64,000 nt of DNA from Gardnerella vaginalis (GCF_040427915.1 NZ_JBETXJ010000002.1:744001-808000), one strand, 5' to 3'. Numbered from the stretch's first letter, positions 8,367 through 17,918 are shown. The notes: generated by a model from the letters alone, not told the origin. Numbers and translations: made by a program.

Positions 8367-9260
8367 TTGCCTATGTGTAGTAAAACTGTAAACGATACTT
8401 CATATTCGTCTAATAAGAATGATTTGTATAAGAATATTATTAAGAAAATTACTGCTTATTTTAAAAATCATATAATAACAATAATATGTGTTCTAGGTAT
8501 TATAGTTACTGTACTTTTATCTACTTTTATCATATTAATAATATTTACACATAATTTTGAACTTTCTAAGTGTGCGGCTTTTTCATTAATTTTATTGCTG
8601 GTATCTGCTTTTATTATAAATTTATTATTCAAGGATTGTTATATACGTGGCTTTACAATTAGTCTTAGTGCGTATATATGTTCTATTGCGTATATGAGTA
8701 TGTTGAATGATACTATCCAACATACTCCTATCATTGGGGATTTTATTGCTATATTAGTTGCTGCCATTTATTTTGCAATAACATGTTCTCTTATATACAG
8801 ATTTTTCCAAATTTTTTTGAAAGAAAATACAAAATTAATATTCCCCGTAATTGCTTTATTTGTATTTTTTGCAATATTAGATAATAGCAACTGGGAGATT
8901 GCGGTTCTAGCAGTAGCTGTTGTGACATTTGTACTTGAACCTAAGAATTTAAATATTCTATTTAAAAAAGTCTTTCATAAAAAAATAAAATGTGGTAAAA
9001 AAACGCTTGTTGTATTAAGGATTTGTGTTCTGTTGCTGCAAGTATTAGTTTATTTATCAATGGAGTTATCTAAACTTTTAGGAAAATTTGTAGAAAATTG
9101 TTCTTATACCTGTATATCTGATGGATGGCTTGCATTTTTTAGAATTCTTATCTTTGTAGTTCTTTCTACTGTAATGATGCATTTATTGAAAACTAAAAAA
9201 GATAAGATCTGCTATTTATTAGAAAAAATAATTGACCGTGTAGATAAATACTGCAAATAG
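8367..9260 (+). CDS. AT-rich multi-pass membrane protein, function unknown
   Basis: A 297-residue protein with about eight hydrophobic segments after a polar N-terminus of about 35 residues. No family recognised. GAGG at 8358-8361 is 5 bases from TTG 8367 and 11 from ATG 8373, so the exact start is open. Composition is far richer in A+T than in neighbouring genes, which hints at horizontal gain. Just after the stop, another frame continues as a hydrophilic acidic stretch to TAA at 9365-9367, immediately before a large palindrome. The gene may therefore carry a C-terminal frameshift near 9245-9258. Confidence 0.6.
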   Translation: MPMCSKTVNDTSYSSNKNDLYKNIIKKITAYFKNHIITIICVLGIIVTVLLSTFIILIIFTHNFELSKCAAFSLILLLVSAFIINLLFKDCYIRGFTISLSAYICSIAYMSMLNDTIQHTPIIGDFIAILVAAIYFAITCSLIYRFFQIFLKENTKLIFPVIALFVFFAILDNSNWEIAVLAVAVVTFVLEPKNLNILFKKVFHKKIKCGKKTLVVLRICVLLLQVLVYLSMELSKLLGKFVENCSYTCISDGWLAFFRILIFVVLSTVMMHLLKTKKDKICYLLEKIIDRVDKYCK

Positions 9261-9354
9261 ATGCAGAAGAACAATTGGATCAAAGTGTATCAAATTGTTC
9301 GCAGAATGAAAATATATCAAAAGAGGTTCAGGTGAGTGATATGAATAATGATTT

Positions 9355-9398
9355 AAAAGTAATATAATGAAAATTAAAATTTTCATTATATTACTTTT
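9355..9398. terminator. Perfect 21-bp AT-rich palindrome, probable bidirectional terminator
   Basis: Arms of 21 bp (9355-9375 and 9378-9398) are perfectly complementary with a two-base gap. The arm begins AAAAGTAATATAATG, so an RNA hairpin would end in a U-run on either strand. It lies directly after the membrane protein gene. Confidence 0.75.
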
Positions 9399-9540
9399 AT
9401 AGTAAAGGCTATTAGTAAAGTGTAATACAGTAGAATTATTGGAAATTTAGTGATTTTCTTTATCATATAGAAAAACTATTATATTCTACGTATTACACCT
9501 TTTAATTTATAGCTTAAATTTACGTTGTTGATTCTGATAG

Positions 9541-9606
9541 CCCGCGTTTGTTTATTTTTGCCCGCGTTTGTTCCCATTTTTGGTGGTTTGGTAAACAAAC
9601 GCGGGG
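9541..9606. repeat. 53-bp-phased dyad repeat, locus A (single unit)
   Basis: Left arms CCCGCGTTTGTT at 9541 and 9561, right arm AACAAACGCGGG at 9594. Distances 20 and 33 sum to 53. The same family recurs at five other loci in this window. The surrounding 9399-9832 stretch holds no gene I can support, apart from the LacI gene promoter region at its end. Confidence 0.9.
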
Positions 9607-9832
9607 AAGTGTTCTTGGTTTTGTAGTTGGATTGTAGTTCTTTAATATGCAACAATTTTATATGTCCATTTTTCTTTAATTGAGTAATGTGTAAGCAAAT
9701 TAATACGTTATATTTTGTTTATTATAAATTCAGATTATTCTGTAAATCTTAGGTATGATTTACACTTACTTCTAAAACCATTCAGAACTTTAATTTCATA
9801 TTGTATAAAACGATTATTTAAGGAAATATATT

Positions 9833-10861
9833 ATGTCTGCTGAATCACGCAGATCAACTTTACGCGATGTTGCTAAACTTGCTAATGTTTCGATGGCCAC
9901 AGTTTCTAATTATCTTAATGACTATCCGTTTATGAAGTCTACAACGAAACAAAAGATTCAGAATGCAATTGAAGAATTGAACTATTCTGCTAATCAGCAA
10001 GCTCGTAATTTACGTCGTGGTCATACAGGATTGATTTCATTATCAATACCAGATCTTACGCAGATATATTTTGCTGAATTGGCTGAGGAAATAATTAAAG
10101 CTGCTCGAGAATATGGTTATCGAATAATAGTCGAATCTACTGGAAATGATCGTGAGCATGAAATTAATTCCATCAAGGCTATGTCGCGTAATATGACAGA
10201 TGGATTAATACTGAGCCCAACATGTATGACATCGATTGATGTTGATGAGCTTAAAGGTAACTATCCTTTGGTGATATTGGGTGAGCGTATTTTTAATGCC
10301 CCAGCTCCGCATGTGGTAATAGCCAATGATGCTGGTGCTATGGAGGCTACTAATCATCTTATAAATTCAGGATGTCGTACTATAGCCGTAGTGGGTGGAA
10401 CGCTAGATGAAGTTATACCATCTTCGCGTTCAATGCGCACTAAGGGATATATGATGGCCTTGGCTGATCATGGAATAGCATTTGATCCGTTAATGATTCG
10501 TGAATGTGGTGATTGGACTAGTGAAGAAGGTGCAAAAGCTGTGCGTGATATGTATTCACAAGGAATAAGGCCAGATGGTATTTTTGCTTTGAATGATTTA
10601 TTAGCATTGGGTGTAGTGAGTCAGTTGCGTGAGATGAGAGTGAGTATTCCTGAAAGTGTTCGTGTGGTTGGTTTTGATGATATAGATGAGGCAAAGTACA
10701 CAATCCCATCTTTGACAAGTGTAAACCCATGTCGTAAACAGATTGCTAAATTGTCAGTTAAATCCATTGTAGATCAAGTTGTATCAGGCGGACGTTTTTC
10801 TCGACAGCGTATTGATGTTGATTGTTGTCTTGTGTGTCGTAAATCTTCTCCAAGTATTTAA
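9833..10861 (+). CDS. LacI-family transcriptional regulator of the GH43/ABC cluster
   Basis: A 342-residue LacI/GalR repressor. The N-terminal helix-turn-helix (TLRDVAKLANVSMATVSNYL, 9-28) and hinge are followed by a periplasmic-binding-protein-like sensor domain with GVVSQLREM and VRVVGFDDID near the end. It sits directly upstream of, and co-oriented with, the permease-GH43 cluster, whose promoter carries two copies of a LacI-type 14-bp operator. An AAACGATT motif (9808-9815) lies just upstream of this gene and may allow autoregulation. The inducer is probably a xylo- or arabino-oligosaccharide (inference). Confidence 0.88.
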   Translation: MSAESRRSTLRDVAKLANVSMATVSNYLNDYPFMKSTTKQKIQNAIEELNYSANQQARNLRRGHTGLISLSIPDLTQIYFAELAEEIIKAAREYGYRIIVESTGNDREHEINSIKAMSRNMTDGLILSPTCMTSIDVDELKGNYPLVILGERIFNAPAPHVVIANDAGAMEATNHLINSGCRTIAVVGGTLDEVIPSSRSMRTKGYMMALADHGIAFDPLMIRECGDWTSEEGAKAVRDMYSQGIRPDGIFALNDLLALGVVSQLREMRVSIPESVRVVGFDDIDEAKYTIPSLTSVNPCRKQIAKLSVKSIVDQVVSGGRFSRQRIDVDCCLVCRKSSPSI

Positions 10862-10931
10862 CGCGCGTATCCGTAGTAGAGAGTTATATTATATATTTCA
10901 ATAATTCATTTTTAATATTATTTATTATGTA

Positions 10932-10959
10932 TTGACAAAATTTTGAATTATCCTATACT
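10932..10959 (+). promoter_or_regulatory. Promoter of the GH43/ABC transporter operon
   Basis: TTGACA (10932-10937) and TATACT (10954-10959) are spaced by 16 bp, a near-consensus sigma70-type promoter. Operator O1 lies 20 bp downstream of the -10, where a bound repressor would block transcription. Confidence 0.8.
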
Positions 10960-10978
10960 TAAGATAAGTAAATAAAAA

Positions 10979-10992
10979 CTGAATCGTTTCAG
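10979..10992. promoter_or_regulatory. LacI-type operator O1
   Basis: CTGAATCGTTTCAG is a near-perfect 14-bp palindrome with the central CG typical of LacI-family operators. It lies just downstream of the promoter at 10932-10959. Confidence 0.8.
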
Positions 10993-11113
10993 AAACAAGA
11001 TATGAAAACAGCGATATGGGTAAGATATTTGCAGCAGTAACTTTGTTACTGTAGATGTTTTGCGCTTATTGATTGCTTTTTCATTAATTATTGCAAGTTT
11101 TTGTTCAATAAAT

Positions 11114-11127
11114 CTGAAACGATACAG
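11114..11127. promoter_or_regulatory. LacI-type operator O2
   Basis: CTGAAACGATACAG matches the reverse complement of O1 at 13 of 14 positions. It lies in the 5' leader, 135 bp from O1 and 31 bp before the permease start, so the pair could support DNA looping. A small hairpin (CAGTAAC-TTT-GTTACTG, 11035-11051) lies between them. Confidence 0.8.
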
Positions 11128-11157
11128 AAATTTACTGAACACCAACGGAGGTTTCTC

Positions 11158-12141
11158 ATGATGTCAGCAATGGAAAACTGCACGACTAAAGGCTCTATAG
11201 ATGATACTGCTGTTCATCGTAACGACTTGTCTAAAATGATGATGAAAAATAGTGGGAATAATATTGGCTCTTGGAAAACTAAGATTCGTCCATACTTATT
11301 CATAGCTCCATTGGTTATCCTTTCAGGTTTCTTTATCTATTATTGCATAGGTTTTACAATTGCAACTTCATTCACTGACTGGGATGGTATTTCAAAGGAG
11401 ATGGATTTTATTGGTTTAAAAAACTATATTAAGTTGCTTGTTCCAAATTCTATTTTCTGGATAGCGTTAAAAAACAATATAATATTTATGGTAGTTACTG
11501 TGTTCATCCAGGCTGCACTAGGTTTGCTTCTTGCTGTTATTCTCAAGGAACGTTTACGAGGATCTAGTTTATTTAAAGCAGTTTTCTTTATGCCAATTGC
11601 GATGGCTCCTGTTATTATTGCTGCTATTTTTCGAATAATTATGGATACTAATGTAGGTGCTATTAATGAAGCATTGCGTTTTCTACATCTTGGTTTCTTG
11701 TCGCAAAGTTGGTTGGGTAATCCACGTATAGCACTTTATTCTATATGCGCTATCAATATATTTGAGTGGATGGGCTTTTCAATGATTATTTATTACGCAG
11801 GTCTTATGTCAATTCCTGATGATATTTACGAGGCAGCTAAAATCGATGGATGTGGTTTTTGGAATACTCTTTTTAGAATAACTATTCCAAATCTTTCTGG
11901 AACTACTAACACTTTGATTCTTTTAGGCATTGTAGGTTCTCTTAAAACTTTTGATATTGTTATTCAAACCACTGGTGGAGGTCCTAGCCGTTCTACTGAA
12001 TTCCTAAACACTTACCTATATAAGACAGGTGTTCAACAGTTTAATGGGGGTCTCTCTGCATCTATTGGAGTAATGATTTTGATTATTTCTGTTGTTCTAT
12101 CAATAATTCAAGTTGTTGTTAATGATCGATCTAACAGATGA
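11158..12141 (+). CDS. Sugar ABC transporter permease (MalF/UgpA type)
   Basis: A 327-residue inner-membrane permease of the CUT1 class. After a polar N-terminus of about 40 residues come six hydrophobic segments and the EAA loop (DIYEAAKIDGCGFWNTLFRITIP in two blocks) that contacts the ATPase. The frame is open from TTG 11101, but GGAGG at 11147-11151 sits six bases before ATG 11158, which fixes the start. No ATPase gene is present in the cluster, so it probably uses a shared MsmK-like ATPase encoded elsewhere. Partner permease follows 19 bp downstream. Confidence 0.9.
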   Translation: MMSAMENCTTKGSIDDTAVHRNDLSKMMMKNSGNNIGSWKTKIRPYLFIAPLVILSGFFIYYCIGFTIATSFTDWDGISKEMDFIGLKNYIKLLVPNSIFWIALKNNIIFMVVTVFIQAALGLLLAVILKERLRGSSLFKAVFFMPIAMAPVIIAAIFRIIMDTNVGAINEALRFLHLGFLSQSWLGNPRIALYSICAINIFEWMGFSMIIYYAGLMSIPDDIYEAAKIDGCGFWNTLFRITIPNLSGTTNTLILLGIVGSLKTFDIVIQTTGGGPSRSTEFLNTYLYKTGVQQFNGGLSASIGVMILIISVVLSIIQVVVNDRSNR

Positions 12142-12160
12142 TTAAGGAAAGGATATTACA

Positions 12161-12961
12161 ATGAAACGTAAAGTAAGCACGACCGCTATTATGTATGTTG
12201 TACTTGTATTCTTTCTTTTGATTTGGCTTTTTCCAATTGCTACTGCAATATCTAAATCTCTTAACTTCAACGGTTTTAAAAGTTACGAGTCAGTAATAAC
12301 TAATGAAAATGTACATTATTTCAAAGTAGTATTTAATTCATTCCTCATATCTATATCTACTGTCGTAATAGTTGTATTTATAACATCGCTTGCGGGTTTT
12401 GCTTTTTCAAAAATGAAATTCACTGGAAGAAAAGTTATTTATATATTAATGCTCGCTTGCATGGCTGTTCCAATTGCTTCGGTAACAATGCCATTATTCT
12501 TCACAATAAAAACTTTTGGACTGATCAATACGTATATTGGTATGATTATTCCACTTGTTGCATTTAATGCTTTGCAAATGCTTTTGCTATGGAAAAATTA
12601 TTTTGATTGTATACCTAACGAAATCATTGAAGCCGCGAGAGTAGATGGTTGTTCTACTTGGAGTATTTATTCACGCATACTTATACCAATTTCCACGCCT
12701 ATGGTCGCTACTACTGGAGTTCTAACATTTGTATATAGCTGGAATGAGTATTTAATTCCTCTGTTACTTATACGAGATGAAAGTAAGTACACTGTCACTC
12801 TGGCATCAACATATTTTATGGAAACAAGAAGTCAAACTCCAGAGATGATTTCACAAGAATATGCTGCATTGATTCTTATGACAATACCGTCAGTAATTGT
12901 TTACATGATTAGTCAAAAATGGCTTCAGTCTGGTATTACTGCTGGAGCAGTAAAGAACTAA
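12161..12961 (+). CDS. Sugar ABC transporter permease (MalG/UgpE type)
   Basis: A 266-residue CUT1 permease, the second half of the channel with the preceding gene. It has six hydrophobic segments and the EAA motif EIIEAARVDGCSTWSIYSRI followed by LIPISTP. RBS AAGGAAAGG lies about 7 bases before ATG. It lies inside the LacI-controlled operon, ahead of the GH43 gene by 24 bp. Confidence 0.9.
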   Translation: MKRKVSTTAIMYVVLVFFLLIWLFPIATAISKSLNFNGFKSYESVITNENVHYFKVVFNSFLISISTVVIVVFITSLAGFAFSKMKFTGRKVIYILMLACMAVPIASVTMPLFFTIKTFGLINTYIGMIIPLVAFNALQMLLLWKNYFDCIPNEIIEAARVDGCSTWSIYSRILIPISTPMVATTGVLTFVYSWNEYLIPLLLIRDESKYTVTLASTYFMETRSQTPEMISQEYAALILMTIPSVIVYMISQKWLQSGITAGAVKN

Positions 12962-12985
12962 GCAAAAATGTATAGGAGTAATACG

Positions 12986-15121
12986 ATGAGTTCATTAAAT
13001 GTAGGATACGTTGATATTAGCAATAATGTGAATTCAAGTGCATTACATAATGAGTGCAATTCCGATTTTTGCTTAAACATGTTGTTGACTGAAAAACACT
13101 ATAGTAATCCAGTTCAGTATTCTGATGGTGAGAAACATACTGCTCCTGATCCATTTGTAATTCGATATCGTAATTTGTACTATTGCTATGCTACTGACAA
13201 AAATGGTGTTTTAGTTTCAACATCTACAAACATGGTTCGGTGGGTATCACATGGTTATTGTTACACAGAAAATAATAGAAAGAATTTTTGGGCACCTTCT
13301 GTAATTTTGATTAATGGTATTTTTTATATGTATTTTTCAAATATGCCACAGTGTGAAAATGATACTCATACAGAAATTATGCGGGTTGCTGTAAGTAAAA
13401 ATCCTCTTGGTCCATTTGAAAAGAAAGCTGAACTATTTGATACATTCGCTATTGATTCACAGGTTGTTGTTGGAGATGATAATCAGTTATATATGCTGTA
13501 TGCGGATAATCAGGCATGTGGTTTATCTAATTTACGACCTGGTACTTCTGTGATGATTGACAGAATGGTAAGTCCATACAAGCGAGAAGGATCTCCGAAG
13601 CCATTGATTTTACCTACAATGGATGAAGAAATTTTTGCTCGTAATCGTTTTGGAGATGGGAGAGATTGGCATACGGTAGAAGGTGCTACATACTTTACTT
13701 TCCGAGACAAAGGTTTTATCACCTATTCTGCCAATGCTTATGAACATGAAGATTATTTTGTTGGGTATTCAGTTGCTACATTACCTAAGGTTCCTTCTGA
13801 TAGGCGCATAGACAAGCTTTCATGGGTAAAGCAATGTAATAATGGTCATTTTGATCCACTTATTATACGTTCTGATAAAGTTGAAGGTACTGGTCATAAC
13901 TCTATAGTAAAAGCACCAAATGGGGTTGATGATTGGCTGGTTTATCATGGCCGTGATGCTTCAGATGAATTGCATGATGGTACTGAGAAACGTGTTATGC
14001 GTATAGATCCTCTATACTATTCAGAGGGATTGCTCGATACTACTGGACCTTCAAATTGCGTATGTGATGCTCCTTTATCTGCTGATGTATGCACTGATTT
14101 TACTAATGGAATTCCATCGGATTGGAATATCATATCTGGTTCTGCACATGTTTTGGAAATTGATGGACAACCTTCTATATCTTCTTGTGATCGTGATGGT
14201 TTTTTGGCGATTTCTCCTCTTATTTCTTCAACGTTAACTATTAGTTTGTGGGTGAAGGGTGGTAATGGTCCGTTAGGATCTAGATTTGGCTTAATCCCTC
14301 GTTATTTTGATAACAATAATTACACTTACGTTCTGGTTGATGTTGGATTGCATTGTTTGCAAGTGATAGATAGTGTATCTGGAATAGTCAGACAGATAAA
14401 TACTATGTTGCCTTCTGACATAAATTTATCTTATTGGCATGAGCTAGTTATATCACGTGAATATGGAATTTTGGAAGCTCGCTTTGATGGTCGTTATGTA
14501 GCGAAGATAAGTGATATTAGCTCAGAACAAGGATTTTGTGGTGTAATTGTAAAAGATAATGATTCTACAATTTCGTCTTTCTCTGCTGTAAATCATGTTA
14601 ATTTATGGGGAAAGTCTTTATGCAATATTGTGAATGAGATTAATGTTGTCGATCGTTTTCGTCTTACAAGCAACGAGGTGGAACCGTTTAATGTTACTTC
14701 ATCGCGAATGAGATTACGCAATTTGCTTAATGGTAACCGTTGTGTAATAGACTTTGCGCTTACTAATGATCGCTCGGAGTCAATAATTAATATAGGCGAA
14801 TACAGCTTAGTGGTATGTGTGAATTGTATTGATTTGTTGCGTGATGGAAAATCTATTATAGCCTGTGAAGAACCGTTGAGATTGCACCTGCAAGATGATG
14901 CAAGAAGAGATATTAGAGGACGAGTATTGAGGACTGTGCGCCTTGCTGCTTCTGATAGGATGCTTTTTGTTCATGTGCGTAATCATAGTTGGCGATTGCC
15001 ATTTATTGGAAACAAAGTAGTAGATATTACCCTTAGCGAAGCTTCCATCACTGGATATACTCGTACCTCATTAGGTATTTCATTTGATAAATCCATAGAA
15101 CGCGTAGAGAAAGGAGTGTGA
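12986..15121 (+). CDS. Intracellular glycoside hydrolase family 43 enzyme (beta-xylosidase / arabinofuranosidase type)
   Basis: A 711-residue protein with no signal peptide, so it should act on imported oligosaccharides. The N-terminal five-bladed propeller (about 45-340) shows the three GH43 acids: Asp55 in APDPF, Asp157 in AIDSQ and Glu232 in TVEGATY, plus GTGHNS. A beta-sandwich of LamG-like appearance (about 370-540) and a further C-terminal domain follow. ATG 12986 is chosen because AGGAG lies seven bases upstream; an earlier in-frame ATG at 12968 has none. The operon context points to arabinoxylan-derived or arabinan-derived sugars; the exact linkage cannot be told. Confidence 0.85.
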   Translation: MSSLNVGYVDISNNVNSSALHNECNSDFCLNMLLTEKHYSNPVQYSDGEKHTAPDPFVIRYRNLYYCYATDKNGVLVSTSTNMVRWVSHGYCYTENNRKNFWAPSVILINGIFYMYFSNMPQCENDTHTEIMRVAVSKNPLGPFEKKAELFDTFAIDSQVVVGDDNQLYMLYADNQACGLSNLRPGTSVMIDRMVSPYKREGSPKPLILPTMDEEIFARNRFGDGRDWHTVEGATYFTFRDKGFITYSANAYEHEDYFVGYSVATLPKVPSDRRIDKLSWVKQCNNGHFDPLIIRSDKVEGTGHNSIVKAPNGVDDWLVYHGRDASDELHDGTEKRVMRIDPLYYSEGLLDTTGPSNCVCDAPLSADVCTDFTNGIPSDWNIISGSAHVLEIDGQPSISSCDRDGFLAISPLISSTLTISLWVKGGNGPLGSRFGLIPRYFDNNNYTYVLVDVGLHCLQVIDSVSGIVRQINTMLPSDINLSYWHELVISREYGILEARFDGRYVAKISDISSEQGFCGVIVKDNDSTISSFSAVNHVNLWGKSLCNIVNEINVVDRFRLTSNEVEPFNVTSSRMRLRNLLNGNRCVIDFALTNDRSESIINIGEYSLVVCVNCIDLLRDGKSIIACEEPLRLHLQDDARRDIRGRVLRTVRLAASDRMLFVHVRNHSWRLPFIGNKVVDITLSEASITGYTRTSLGISFDKSIERVEKGV

Positions 15122-15235
15122 AAAACTGAATAAATTGCACTATAATCTTGGCAATTTGTCAGGGTTGAGTAGAAATCACAAAGAAGTGAAAACTATTGCG
15201 TTGATGAAAGACGCTAATAAAACAAGGAGAATACT

Positions 15236-16564
15236 ATGTTTAAAAAGAATAAGATTATTGCAGCTTTAGGAGCAGTTGCCATGTCAATTGGACTCTTTGC
15301 TGGATGCGGTTCAAGTTCTGCTAGTAAATCTGATGAGGGGTTAGGAACAATTGATAAGCCTATCACTTTGACATTTTGGACATGGCAGCCTACTGATGCT
15401 CAATGGAAGAGAATTTATTCTGTTTTTAATAAGAAATATCCGAATATTAAAATCAAGTGGTGGCGTACCTCTGAAATGTCTGATTATCAGAAAAAACTAC
15501 AAACAGCTATGGCAGGAGGAGATGGTCCAGATATATTCGGAGTACAGGCTGGGTCTACTGTTGAACAATATGGTCGTTTTGCTGCGGATATGAAAAAGCT
15601 CGCTAACAAGTACATGCCAGAATGGGATTCTAAAGTTTCTAAAGGAGCTGTTGAACAAACAACCAATATGAGCGGAAAAATGGTTGCAATGCCTACAATC
15701 ACGTCTGGATCTGAGTATATTTTATACAATAAAACTCTTCTTGACGAGAATGGTGTTAAGGTTCCTCATTCATACAATGAACTGTTGGAAGCAAATAAAA
15801 TTCTTACATCCAAAGGATTAATGCCTCTTGCTCTTGGTGCTAAAGATGGGTGGCATCTTGATGACATTTTTGTATGGCTGTCAAATCAGTATGGAGAGGG
15901 TGACGTATATTCTGCAGCAGCTGGAAAGAAATCTTTCACTGACAAAACTTTTGTTAAAACCATGAAGGCTTGGAAAAAGATGATCGCTGATGGATTGTTC
16001 CAAGATGGTGCTGTAGGAACATCCACATATCCAGATGCTCGTGATAATTATTTCTATGCTCGTAAAACCGCATTTTTCCCTACGGGTTCTTGGCATGTTT
16101 CTGCTGTTTTACCAAATGAAGAGACTAAGGGAACTGCAATTGAGAAAGATGAATTAGGTATGATTGAATTTCCTGCAATAGGAAATAAAAATTCTGGTTC
16201 TACTACTGGTGTTGACTTCGGTTTGTGTGTTAACAAAGACTCCAAAAAGAAGGAAGCTGCAATGAAATTCATTGAGTTTATGACTATTGGTGATGGACAA
16301 CAGGAGTGGATTAACACTTTGCAAGGCGCTCCAGTAGATAAAGACATGAAAGTCAAAATTCCAGATGATGCGACACAATCAGCTAAGATTTCCATTGATC
16401 TTGTTACCGAAGGTCAGGCTCGTTCAAAACTTGCTCGCAAGTTAGCTTATCAGGAGATTAATGACGAAATTGCAGTGCAAATGCAGAAAATCTATACAGG
16501 AGACGCTACTGTAGAATCTGCGTTGAAAGCAATTCAGACAGTAAGTGAGAGTGTTAGTCGGTAA
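15236..16564 (+). CDS. Sugar ABC transporter substrate-binding lipoprotein
   Basis: A 442-residue family-1 extracellular solute-binding protein. The lipoprotein signal ends in LFAGC with Cys24 as lipid attachment site, followed by a Ser-rich linker. The mature part has TFWTWQPTD near the start and GGDGPDIFGVQAGS, typical of CUT1 receptors. It is the receptor for the two permeases upstream. It is separated from GH43 by 114 bp, RBS AAGGAG precedes the ATG, and a hairpin follows the gene. Confidence 0.92.
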   Translation: MFKKNKIIAALGAVAMSIGLFAGCGSSSASKSDEGLGTIDKPITLTFWTWQPTDAQWKRIYSVFNKKYPNIKIKWWRTSEMSDYQKKLQTAMAGGDGPDIFGVQAGSTVEQYGRFAADMKKLANKYMPEWDSKVSKGAVEQTTNMSGKMVAMPTITSGSEYILYNKTLLDENGVKVPHSYNELLEANKILTSKGLMPLALGAKDGWHLDDIFVWLSNQYGEGDVYSAAAGKKSFTDKTFVKTMKAWKKMIADGLFQDGAVGTSTYPDARDNYFYARKTAFFPTGSWHVSAVLPNEETKGTAIEKDELGMIEFPAIGNKNSGSTTGVDFGLCVNKDSKKKEAAMKFIEFMTIGDGQQEWINTLQGAPVDKDMKVKIPDDATQSAKISIDLVTEGQARSKLARKLAYQEINDEIAVQMQKIYTGDATVESALKAIQTVSESVSR

Positions 16565-16594
16565 ATTCTGATTTCATTTTATATATTTTCAAAT

Positions 16595-16640
16595 TGTAAG
16601 GCGCTTTCATCAATATGTAATGTGGCGCCTTACATGTTTT
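16595..16640 (+). terminator. Terminator hairpin after the sugar-binding protein gene
   Basis: TGTAAGGCGC (16595-16604) pairs perfectly with GCGCCTTACA (16625-16634), followed by TGTTTT. The T-tract is short, but placement after the last gene of the operon fits. Confidence 0.7.
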
Positions 16641-16768
16641 AAAATAAATGTGAAATAGTTGGTAATATACATATTGAAAGATATGTTGTTCATTGCATAA
16701 TCTTTATTTTGTCATTTGTGCGTATAGCCGTACCTGAGATAAAATAGTTCAAGAAAGCATAATAGGTG

Positions 16769-17902
16769 TTATTTTCTATTTCCTACAAAATCGATGAATT
16801 TTCCTATAGCATATGAATAGTTAGGATATGCGTCGTACAGTTGTTCATTGTTTTTTGCATACACAAGAACCCTATTGATATCTCTGACTTTTGTATTTAC
16901 TGTAATTCTGTTATTGATCGATGAATCTTTTTGATTCTTATCTTTTTTCTGTGAATCATCATTATTCACGCCATATTTTTTCTTATATCTAATATTATTT
17001 TCACTATTGTTGTAGTCTTCTATCGCTTCATCTGTTAGATCAATTGTGTATGAGTATACACTCAGTTCCTGTGTTTCGCGAGAAAATTCTAGCAAATATA
17101 GTCTTTTTTCACTTATGTCAAAGCTTCCATGGATTTTAATAGAAATACTTTCTTGTACTAATGTAAGATCTTCAATGATTTCCCTAAAATCAGGTTTTTC
17201 TAATTCTGCATTTATTGATTCAATAGTCTTATTTGACGTGCTGTTTTTATATTCTCTTGCAATAACTAATTCAGATATTAATTTGAAGAATTTTAAGCAG
17301 GATTTTATACGACGCGTATTGTCACATGCAGACAAAGTAGGATTCTTATATTCTACGCCATCAATTTCTCCCATTGCTTCTACAGCAGTAGACCAATAAT
17401 GTTGTAGCCTAGTTCGTATTTGTAGTTCAATCCTATACGTTCTGCTTTCTTCTCCATAAGAGCAGAGTTGATTTATTATTACGTGCAAGGATCTATAGCC
17501 AGATGATTCAGGCTCTTTTATATAGTCCTTTATGGTTTTAATACCTATGTATCCTGATTGTTTAAGACCAATAATTTCATTGTAGATTTTATATACTTCG
17601 TCTACAGAATCAACTATCACTCTGCACCCTACTATATCGTCTATTTCTCCTAATTTAAAATGATTATTATTGCGATTCAATTTATTAAGTATTGACTCTT
17701 TACGTTTAAGACGATAGGTTGCAATTGAGTTTGGGTATTTATTTGTAATCTCAAGAAGTTTTTTGAAAAAGATTTTAGCAGGATTTTCATGCTGTTTACG
17801 CCATGCGTCAAGAATTGATATTGCATCATAATACTCATCTGAAATTTTGCCAGTTTTGAGTATTTTTCCTGCTCTATTTGCTTGGCTTCTGCTAATTGTC
17901 AT
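16769..17902 (-). CDS. RelA/SpoT-domain protein, candidate toxSAS toxin
   Basis: A 377-residue protein whose N-terminal half carries a (p)ppGpp-synthetase-type nucleotidyltransferase domain: DDIVGCRVIV (88-97), YIKEPESSGYRSLH (127-140) and IELQIRTRLQHYW (158-170). There are no HD, TGS or ACT domains, so it is not the housekeeping Rel. The C-terminal part (about 200-377) is Asn/Lys/Asp-rich and AT-rich. Short alarmone-synthetase-like toxins (toxSAS) make toxic nucleotides or pyrophosphorylate tRNA and are neutralised by partner antitoxins. Here the divergent neighbour is a Panacea-domain protein, a known antitoxin class. The -10 lies six bases from ATG, suggesting leaderless mRNA. Toxin role is inferred. 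Confidence 0.78.
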   Translation of the reverse strand: MTISRSQANRAGKILKTGKISDEYYDAISILDAWRKQHENPAKIFFKKLLEITNKYPNSIATYRLKRKESILNKLNRNNNHFKLGEIDDIVGCRVIVDSVDEVYKIYNEIIGLKQSGYIGIKTIKDYIKEPESSGYRSLHVIINQLCSYGEESRTYRIELQIRTRLQHYWSTAVEAMGEIDGVEYKNPTLSACDNTRRIKSCLKFFKLISELVIAREYKNSTSNKTIESINAELEKPDFREIIEDLTLVQESISIKIHGSFDISEKRLYLLEFSRETQELSVYSYTIDLTDEAIEDYNNSENNIRYKKKYGVNNDDSQKKDKNQKDSSINNRITVNTKVRDINRVLVYAKNNEQLYDAYPNYSYAIGKFIDFVGNRK

Positions 17903-17906
17903 TACA

Positions 17907-17918
17907 ATAGTATACTAT
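17907..17918. promoter_or_regulatory. 12-bp palindrome carrying the shared -10 region of the divergent pair
   Basis: ATAGTATACTAT is a perfect palindrome in the 47-bp gap between the two starts. On the minus strand it supplies TATACT exactly six bases before the toxSAS ATG. On the plus strand, TTGTCA (17896-17901) with TAAAAT (17918-17923, spacing 16) is a plausible promoter whose -35 overlaps the toxin start codon. A dimeric repressor bound here would block both. Confidence 0.6.

Noticed and set aside
16769..17902. Housekeeping Rel (p)ppGpp synthetase/hydrolase
   Set aside because: There is no HD hydrolase, TGS or ACT domain, and the length is about half of Rel.
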